Part shown: one piece after another, positions 55,631 to 64,000 of the stretch
Layout of the letters: each line of letters starts with the position of its first letter
Position numbering within the stretch: position 1 is the stretch's first letter
Assembly: GCA_951640195.1 (NCBI GenBank)
Contig: OX621174.1
Location: 806,001 to 870,000, forward strand
Direction of reading: 5' to 3'
Length of the DNA: 64,000 bases
Origin: Porpolomopsis calyptriformis
Lineage: Eukaryota; Basidiomycota; Agaricomycetes; Agaricales; Hygrophoraceae
Made by a program: the position numbers and the translations under genes
The notes under the pieces: model-generated
Database searches by the model: none
What the model saw: the letters and a program-made list of their open reading frames with translations, nothing else
Told to the model about the DNA's origin: nothing

Positions 55631-57426
55631 GCTATAATGTCAATCAGTGAATGTGTTGGAGGAAAGAAGACGGTAAAGAAAGAAAAACGCGACAAAAATG
55701 GCGTGTTTGGGATGAAAAGTGAGTCATTGGGTGTATATGTGTAAGGACGTACATCACTGACAAAAAAGAGACTAAAAGGTATTCGAAAGGAGGACAGAAG
55801 AATGGGAGATGAAAACGGGGATAAAATGAGTTTGGGCCAAGGGTCAATATTTTCAAGCGCCGACGGTTTTGTGGCGCAACATTTCAACATTCCAATTCAA
55901 GCCAACGATAAAGCTGAGGAACGTCGTGACATGGTAAATCTTCGCACCTGGCGCTGCTTTCCACACATTGTGACATCGTCCAATGCGTCTGACAGATGTG
56001 GATGTTATCTGCAAAAACATAAGACTGGAGTGACGCACCAGAAACCTGTGAGTTCATTGCGTTCTCAACGTGCTTTTAATCCGCGGATCGACTCGGTTGA
56101 TTCATCCAACCCCGGATTCAATCATACCTAGGTAGCTGTGGAAAGACATCCTTGGTTACTCCTTCAAGTTTGGGGTAAATTCTCTTCAACTGTGTGAGCT
56201 GCGCAACGCTTGTCTCGTGCCAAATCTTGTATAATCGATAGAACATGGCAATCCCTGTTCAGCAAGCAATATTCATATTTTGCTTTTCCTTGTCGGTTGA
56301 GATCAACTGATTTCCCCCCGGCCCATTCTTACCAAGGCAAGATCCTCATGCTATGGAAGTGCAGCTGAATGGATGCGATGTGGAACTGAGACTTTGGTCC
56401 GTGTTCTGTCTTTCACTCGACATGGTTTTGTTATTCCGCTTCTGACAATAATCGTGTTAGGCTTATCATGCGATGTTCATTCTCATCTTTCGCACAACTA
56501 TGCTGCAGCGTGTAGGGTGGCCCCCATGGAGTTCTCGCCGCATTCGCGGCGGATAATATCAAATCATTCGAACATGCCAAAAATATAGTAAGTGCAGATT
56601 CAACAACAATTTACTAAATCACACCCGGTAGCAGATACCACAATTTCTCGGATGCTCGTTCGGTGCAATACATGCCAACTTTGCAACTTGTTGTGTCCCC
56701 ACATCCGCGGAAGCTATCGGAGCTTACAGCTATGCCGAACGCTCTGTGTACCATTGGGACACAGTAAAGACTTCCGGTGTGCACCCACAACCTGTTTAAC
56801 GTCGTGCATGTAGTGTCCGCCAGTAGTCAACCCTAAGGCCATTAGCATTCTTAATCCGCAATGAAGACCATGCGTTGCAACCCGGAATTTCCTGCGCCAA
56901 AGCTCAAGAGATTTAGAATTTTGGCCTGCTTGGGGTGACATTTCAATATCCGGGATCAGGGCTCCTGTGGAATATTAGGTACGACCAACCTCGGGATTTG
57001 AGCGAATAGCGAAGATACAGGAATGGTGAATGGAGGGAGGGAAAAGAATCCGAGTATCGAAAGTGGCCTCGAGCTTGGCAGGACCACTGCACCCTTGTTT
57101 GAGTTATGGGACTTCTTTTTGCAAACATCTAAAGATGTATTCAAGCCCACGAAAGAGCTAGGAACATATTTATAAGTTATGGGTATGGTGGCGCTTATGG
57201 GACAAAATGCTTTAACCTTCGGTTTCCCTATGTAATCCAAATCCAAGAGGAAGAATGGCAAATAAATTGCATTCACGCAAAGGAATTTTCAACATAGGAC
57301 AAATTAACTCTAAAATCTTCTTTGATGAGTGCCTCAAAAAATTTGGCAAGTGCTACAAATATAATTTTTGCTGGAAGAAAGTAAATACGGCAATTCCAAG
57401 AAAATCATTTTGTCCGATAAAGACCC
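55631..57426. other. Long intergenic region upstream of beta-tubulin
   Basis: Only scattered short frames, none with family resemblance (55802-56131, 56592-56813 and 56956-57276 are the longest). It should contain the TUB2 5' leader and promoter and the NLR 3' trailer. Confidence 0.5.
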
Positions 57427-60400
57427 TCATATATGGGATGCAAAATCAAGGACAATAATACGACCATCTTTTCTGCCCAAAACCATACGATCTCCGTTCG
57501 CGACCAGCGTATGTGGTCTGCAAGAGACCGGAATCCAACAAATCCGTCGATTCCAAGTAATTGAGTGGACCCAGCCGTCCAACGCGATGTAACCAAATAC
57601 CGGACCGGCTAGATTTGAGCAGCGGGTCAACGAGTTCTGGCATAGACTATAGGATCGAGCGACCCATTCAGCCAACGTGTGAGGTACCCGGAGGGTGATT
57701 AGATGGGCACCGCTGGCTGTGTCCCACAGCCGAACGGTATCACCCTCGGATCCGGACGCGATACGCGTGCCATCTGGAGAGAATGTGACTGAAACTATGC
57801 ACTCGAAATCTCCCGGGTACTCGTCCAGATGTGCATCGCGGATCGCGCTAGAAGTGTTGTCGTTAGATCCAGACGCAATACGTCTGCCATCTGGAAAGAA
57901 TATGAATGAAAGTACCCAACCGGAATGTCGCTCGGAGGTCGTCGGATCTGCACTACCGACTGCGTCCCACAGCCGAACAATGTGGTCAGTAGATCCAGAT
58001 AGGATACGCGTACCATCTGGGGAGAATGCGACTGAAGTTACCGCGCCGGAATGCACTTCGAGGGTGTTCAGATGCGCACCACTGGCTGCGTCCCACAGCC
58101 GAACCGTCGCGTCACTAGCTCCAGACACAATACGCGTGCCATCGGGGGAGAATGCGACCGAAGTTACCTCGTCGGAATGTCCTTCGAGGGTGTCCAGATG
58201 TGCACCGCTGGCCACGTCCCACAGGCGAACAGTGTAGTCGGACGATCCAGACACGATACGCGTACCATCGGGGGAGAATACGACTGAACATACCTCGCTG
58301 GAATGTCCTTCGAGGGTGTTCAGATGCGTACCACTGACTGCGTCCCACAGCCGAATAGTGTTGTCACGAGATCCAGACACAATACGCGTGCCATCTAGGG
58401 AGAATGAAACTGACAGTACCGAGTCGGAATCTCCCTCGAGGGTGTTCAGAAGTGAACCACTGACTGCGTCCAACAGCCGAACGGGCTCGGGATGAGATCC
58501 AAACACGACACGTGTGCCATCGGGGGAGATTGTGACGGAAGGTTCCTTGTAGGAATATCGCTCGGCGGCGGTCGGATCTGCACTGCCGACTGCGTCCCAC
58601 AATCGAACAGTGTTGTCACGAGAGCCAGACACGATACGGGTGCCATCTTGGGAGAATGCGACTGAATACACCGAGTCGGAATGTCCCTTGAGGGTGTTCA
58701 GATGCGTCCCACTAACTGAGTCCCACAGCCGAACAGTGTTGTCATAAGATCCAGACACAATACGCGTGCCATCTGGGGAAAATGAAACTGACCGTACCAA
58801 GTCGGAATGTCCCTCGAGGGTGTTCAGATGGACACCACTAATTGCGTCCCACAGCCGAACAGTGCGGTCGTCAGATCCAGACACGATACGTGTGCCGTCA
58901 GGGGAGAATGCGACTGACCCCACATGGTTAGAATGTCCCTCGAGGGTGACCAGACATGCACCGCTGATCGGGTCCCACAGCCGAACCGTGTTGTCCCATG
59001 ATCCAGACACAATACGCGTGCCATCTTGGGAGAATGTGACTGAAGACACCGGGTCGGAATGTCCATTAAGGGTGTTCAGATGAGCACCACTGAGTGAGTC
59101 CCACAGCCGAACAGTGTGGTCATCAGATCCAGACACGATTTGCGTGTCATCAGGGGAGAATGCGACTGAATTTACCCGGCTGGAATGTCCCTCGAGAGTG
59201 ACCAGACATGCACCGCTGATCGCGTCCCACAGCCGAACCGTGCCGTAGTCGGATCCAGACACGATGCATGTGCCATCTTGGGAGAATATGACTGAATTTA
59301 CCGAGTGGGGATGTCCCGCTAGGGTGTTCAGATGTGCACCACTGACTACATCCCACAGGCGGACAGTGGTGTCACCAGATCCAGACACAATACGTGTGCC
59401 ATCGGGAGAGAATGCGAGGGATAGAACTCCATAGATATGTCCTTCTATCGTTCGTATGCAAGAACTCCAAGTATCGTCCAATCCATGATATATTTTCATG
59501 GGAGGGTCCAGCTCTCTCCCGTATATCTTTTTCATCAAGGTTTGTTGAGGAGTGAACAATAGCCCAGAGCGGTATATTTGAAGCGAAGAGCTGCTGATGA
59601 CCAAGAAGAATTCCCGGGTAAAACGCTCACAATCATGTAGCATATCCTTGGCATCAGTCATCCCTCTGTCCGCTCTCTGCAGAATGAAATGAGGATTGCG
59701 CGTTGAAGAAAGAGAGAGGACGACATACAGCAATTGCCTTTTGTGCGACATCTAACGCAAGCAGGCCACCTCGAAGATCTCCTATCAGACTGAGCACCTC
59801 AATCCAATACAGTAGATATTTCAAACAAAACTCTTTCAGGAGGTCAACGAGAACATCAGAGAACATCGCATTTTGTAGGTGCCAGGCCCAGTGACGACAT
59901 GAATACCGTAGTTCGGGTGGGATGCAAACCATGACTCGAGTGGGAAGGTCGTCCACCTCGCAATTGAGCAACGACGGATTCCGTATTCCACAGATATCTC
60001 GCTTGAGCTGCTTCATAACATTGAGACAGGCGCACGCAAGTAACGTATGTTGTATCTGAGGGTCAACGACATATTTCGGATTCAGACATCGAGTTGGATT
60101 CGTTATAAAGTCGAAAAACGATGGATGAAGCGTTCGAATCACTTGCGTGTCTTCGTCAGGCACCATGATCACCGAATGAAGACGCTGCAGTGTCATTCCC
60201 ACTGTGCGTGGTGGAACGTCTAGTAATTGTTCGATCGCAACCGACGACAGAGGGTCTCGGAGGAGAACAATCGTGCCCAGAATTGTCTTGAGTCGACCGG
60301 AAAGATGGGAGGATATGTTAGGAAATGCATCGTTCAGCACTTGACTGTATAACTGATCAAGGTGAGAATCCGGAGACAAGTCTTCCGCTACCGTGGGTGC

Positions 60401-62091
60401 ATTACACAGAAGACGCCCAAGTTGATGTTTCGGGTCGCAGTAGTTTCGATCTTCAATGAACATGACTGTCGTTGACGCAAAGATGAATAGTCCAAAAGAC
60501 TTCTGCGTCAAGGCATGGATATCTGCGACAGACGGCCATTCGTTTTCAAGATGATACAACTCTCGCGTAAAAGCGAGCTTCGTCGAAAGGTAACGTTCGA
60601 TATCGGTCTGCACGACACCCAATTCAACTTCGTGTAAAACGTATCGCCGAGTCACTGGTTTCAATGCGCTTGATTTGAAGACGGTGGTAATATGACTCTC
60701 CGGTCGGCTGGTCACTAAGAATTTCAATGGGGAGAGTTCATTGATATGGCGAGAGAGTGATGATAAGATGATTGAGGTCGTCCCAATCTCCTTGCACTCA
60801 TCGAGCGCATCCAAGACAACAACGCACGGAGAGAATAAGTCCCCAAGCGTCCGAAGAGGTTTTATAATGAGCTCTTGGAGTTGATATGAAGGAGTGGTGT
60901 AGCCAATTTCGGGATTTGATTCCATAACGCGCGTAACCTCCGCTCTGAACACACTGCTGAAAATCCCGAGCTGGTAGGCAATACTGGTGAAAATCAGATT
61001 TGGGTTGCTGCAATCCGCATCGTCGCGCGAGCAGAAGAAGCTTGCACCAAGAATATCGAATGTTCTGCACACCTCCGCAACGGTGTAAGCAATCGTTGTC
61101 TTCCCTGTCCCAGCCGACCCATTGATCCAAAAGACGCAAGTGTCCACTCCAATAGGACCAGGCTCATTTTCCAAAAGGGGACCGAGAGAATCACGGACGC
61201 CAATCCAGCTGAAAATTTGACCAAGAATATCTGTTCTTGTGCCTTCCAAACATGACGCTCGATCTTTGCAGTTGAACGGAGAAAGGGACGCATGTGGGGG
61301 GTGCTTGTCTACAGTGCCGATGTTATCGCCATACCATATCAATAACCATCGGTAATCACCTTTCACGTCTAATCTAGCTTTCACTTGCTGGAAGGCAAGA
61401 AGTAAGGGTGGAGTGATGACAATGAGTGATGGCCACACACGTCAACTGCGGACTCGATTGCAAGCGTAGTCTCGGCCTGTACCCAGAATTCCAGCGCTAA
61501 TCAATATCATTCTAGCGCCGGACCACGCAAGCAGATAGCCCTACCGTAAAGGCTTGCATTGACCATGCAATTGCCTGGATATGACTGCTAATCGACTGCA
61601 CGTCATCGTCAGAGCGGATAAATCGATTTAGGGCATGTCGAGATGCCATCTTTTGCAGATCTTTTAACGCTGTATTTGATGTGCTATAGAAACACAGCTT
61701 AAGCTGGTTCATGGTGATATAGAGACAGCATACGTGAATAGACGATTTATTCGATCAATGGCCACCTGACAAAGTGTCCCTCCGTTTTTGGAATTCTGAA
61801 GGATCAAGTTGAAACCCTCGATCTGCTTTGAAAGTTTTTCGATATCCTCTGCGTTCTGAGAGGTTTTCTGCGTGGCTTATCAGAAGGTGTAGATGCACAT
61901 GACAATTTGCAATCTACCTTGACAAGATCGAGCACGAGTAGCAGACCACTCATGCCTGCTTTCAGTCCAGGCACACCAGCATCTCCTGCTGCCTCTTTGG
62001 CTATTCGGAGAGTTGTTTGAAGCGCGCTAACAGCGGTAGAACATGCCTGCTTCAACCTTTCTTTGTTCTTTGATCTGGTGGATCGGAACAT
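57427..62091 (-). CDS. NLR: helical N-terminus, NACHT NTPase, 14 WD40 repeats
   Basis: A STAND-type receptor, 1,459 residues. Six exons (62091-61918, 61867-61766, 61703-61545, 61476-61441, 61387-59729, 59676-57427) join in frame. The N-terminal helical part (KNKERLKQACSTAVSALQTTL, then AAGDAGVPGLKAG) is the kind found in many mushroom NLRs. NACHT carries Walker A NGSAGTGKTT and Walker B VVVLDALDEC, plus the FLVTSRPES sensor. Then come 14 WD40 units of 42 residues (GHSD..V.SVAFSPDGTRIVSGS.D.TVRLWD). Podospora het-e/het-d genes have this design and act in allorecognition. Here the ligand is unknown. All ATPase motifs are intact and no frame break was seen. Confidence 0.93.
57690..59480 (-). repeat. 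WD40 coding tandem repeat, 126-bp unit, 14 copies
   Basis: Fourteen units of 126 bp (one unit of ~129 and one shortened) encode the WD40 blades, enough for two seven-blade propellers. Units 8 and 13 are degenerate: they lack the GH and the closing WD. Remaining units share long identical DNA stretches (agatccagacac, cagccgaacagtg), indicating recent copying or conversion. Confidence 0.9.
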
Positions 62092-62262
62092 CGAAAGAGA
62101 CTTGGACAGATGTAGGATAAGTCAAGGATGTAGTTAAAGTCAAGGATGTAGTTAAAGTCAAGGATGTAGGATAAGTCAAGGATTGTCAAGCGCTGAAAAA
62201 GCAGATGCTGTACATACACGTGGTCGCGCCTGTTTTTTGCGGCAGTGTAGTCACTCCCAACC
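62092..62262. promoter_or_regulatory. Divergent promoter, NLR / MpaB-like gene
   Basis: 171 bp separate the two start codons. It includes the tandem repeat at about 62111-62178. Confidence 0.6.
62108..62180. repeat. Short tandem repeat in the NLR/MpaB promoter
   Basis: Four units of roughly 18 bp built on gtcaaggatgtagttaaa / gtcaaggatgtaggataa, a candidate array of protein-binding sites. Confidence 0.8.
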
Positions 62263-64000
62263 ATGGCCAACACCCTGTTAAACTTGATGTCCTGGTCACC
62301 AGAAGTGACGCTGATTTCATTGGCTTCACTCGGTTACCTCTCGCTAATCCAATGTCTGCGGTGGAGACGATACAACCAGATGCACGAAACATACAACGGA
62401 AAGATGGACAGTCTCACTGCGCAAGAGGCGCAGAACGTCCTGCTCGTCGCGTACTTGTACGACATGCCCGGTCTCCTCGACTACGCGGTCTCGTTTGCGC
62501 TATTCAAGACGTACTCTATCGTATACCACCGTTCTCTTCCGCTCTGTTCCATTCTGTTGACGAGACCTTTCAAAGCCGTCGATATCGGGTCTTCTCATAA
62601 AGACTAAAGAACTCGGATCGAAAGAAAACATCGCGAGGAGATACGCAGACGTCAGTTGGAATATATTGATCATCGGCATTGACTGACCGTCTTTTTCCAG
62701 ACCGAACTTCTCATTTGTCCGTCCGTTCACCCTCGGTTTTACGCATTCTAACTATGTTGATTGTGTGTAGCCACCTGGTTGGCTTGTCCCATCAGCGGAC
62801 GGTACGAAACGGATAAGAAATCAGACGACCAAGCACTCGATCCTCGCGCGGCGATCTCGATCGCTCGCGTCAATTGGTTGCATTCCCAATATAAGATCGT
62901 ATGAGTCACACTTTCACCGAAAGAATTTCATTCAACCGGATTCATTACAGTCGAATGAAGATTTCCTATACACACTGAGTCTATTCATTCTCGAGCCAAT
63001 CGTGAGTCAGATTGAATGGTGTCGGTTCCGTGGCTTCACACATTCTGATAGCGATGGTGTGAGCGATACGGTTGGCGAGCTCTATCGCCGCTCGAGTGCC
63101 AGGCAAGTCCCCATTAAGTGTCTACATTTCATCCATCTTTTTAAAAAAAAACATAAAGGCCCATTACGTCTTCTGGCTTGAGGTGGGAAAGCACATGGGT
63201 ATCGAAGATATTCCTGCGAGCTTGGATGATTTCGAGCAATGGAGCGAGGCGAGAACATTCTTAGCCAGTGGAATGAAGAGTGGCTGACTCCCCCCCCCCC
63301 CCCCCCCCCTGAACCCCAGGCCTACGAAACCGAGCACATGGTTCCCGCACCCTCTAACCGGGATGTGGCAGGTTACACCTTGGACGAAATGCTCAGAGCG
63401 CTCCCCAAAACGTTCGGGATCAGCACGTTCTTTAGAAGACTGATCATCTGTCTCCTCGGGGATCGAGTCCGGATGGGTATGATGTGAGAACGGATACTGG
63501 CTAGTGCTATGTAATAAACTCACCTCGTAGCCGCCATTTTTCCAGGCAGGCTTCCCAACCGTGGTACATGCACGCGTGCGTGAATGGGGTGATGTATCTG
63601 ACCGCCTTCGCACACCGCCACCTCTCTCTTCCCCGACTAAAGGCACAATCGGTGGTGAATCTGATAGTCCCTTCTCGATGGGAAGGACCGTTGCTGCGGA
63701 TGCACCCAACCAAGTGTGTATGCAAACTGTTTTTGTTAAAATACCCACCCATCATTTGATACAGATGGCGATCGAAACCTTGGTACAAGCCCGAATCTAA
63801 AGGGCTGGGCGCCCTCGGGGATCGACTGGCGGTTTTCTTCGGTTTTTATGAGGCCATGCCGGGACCTCAATTCAGGAGTGAGGGTTACCGTCTAGAAGAA
63901 TTGGTAACCATTTCACTCTGGGGTTTGTACTCTAACTGATTTTATGAAAGGGCCCGATTCGTATGCAGAATGGTAAGTCATTTATAGGAATGATTTTTAA
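62263..64000 (+). CDS. MpaB/rubber-oxygenase-like protein, partial at 3' end
   Basis: A membrane-anchored haem-type oxygenase-like family named for mycophenolic-acid MpaB. It starts MANTLLNLMSWSPEV with an N-terminal helix, then RRYNQMHETYNGKMDSLTAQEAQ, LLIKTKELGSKENIARRYADTE, ISTWLACPISGRYETD, and DPRAAISIARVNWLHSQYKI. Later exons give EDFLYTLSLFILEP, HYVFWLEVGKHMGIEDIP, WSEAYETEHMVPAP, PWYMHACVNGVMYLTAF and a last piece with PGPQFRSEGYRLEEL followed by an exon near 63950. The frame still leads to a GTAAGT donor near 63972, so the gene continues past the window. One intron (63249-63319) begins GC and holds a run of 20 C. Introns are about nine in number. The substrate is unknown. Confidence 0.87.

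Noticed and set aside
57690..59480. Regularly spaced repeats that could look like a CRISPR array
   Set aside because: The 126-bp units are coding and translate into WD40 blades in frame; there are no unique spacers of constant length.

Overview
The window is nuclear DNA from a basidiomycete fungus, most likely an Agaricomycete (mushroom-forming group). Genes are dense and split by many introns of about 50-60 nt. The gene content fits: an STE3-type pheromone receptor, a second large seven-helix receptor, an NLR with NACHT and WD40 repeats, an MpaB-type oxygenase, a fungal URA2 fusion with a dead dihydroorotase module, and a chromodomain Ty3/gypsy retroelement. Splice sites given below are my own reading. 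Where exons are listed the reading frame was checked across every junction.

Layout. (1) 1-7150: a large inverted duplication. Each arm holds a divergent pair, a secreted single-pass membrane protein and proteasome subunit PRE4/PSMB4. The left PRE4 is intact and the right one is a pseudogene. The left membrane gene runs off the window and the right one is complete. A C2H2 zinc-finger gene and an unrecognised spliced gene lie between the arms. (2) 7.7-14.1 kb: septin CDC12, a probable kinase-RasGEF gene and a GPCR with a repetitive tail. (3) 14.7-23.2 kb: a compact housekeeping run of mitochondrial rRNA methyltransferase MRM2, histone H4, cytosolic TyrRS, a Caj1/Djp1-type DnaJ, a Dap1-like haem protein, GINS subunit SLD5, NC2-alpha and one unknown gene. 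(4) 23.7-44.9 kb: a rearranged segmental array with two full-length DEAH helicase genes (PRP43 type), one half-length pseudocopy and at least three fragments. These alternate with two copies of an OTT_1508-like deaminase gene, one internally deleted and split by a young 4.9-kb LTR retrotransposon. An STE3 receptor gene sits in the unique DNA inside the array. (5) 46.2-55.6 kb: URA2 (GATase, CPSase, pseudo-DHOase, ATCase) and beta-tubulin. (6) 57.4-64.0 kb: an NLR with 14 WD40 repeats, divergent from an MpaB-like gene that runs off the right edge.

How they fit together. Most genes are independent housekeeping functions packed in divergent or convergent pairs (H4/TyrRS, DnaJ/Dap1, NC2-alpha/unknown, NLR/MpaB). 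The accessory parts are the inverted PRE4 duplication, the helicase-deaminase array with its retroelement, the receptor genes and the NLR. No CRISPR array, plasmid, phage or rRNA gene was seen. I did not identify tRNA genes, but reading by eye is a weak test for them.
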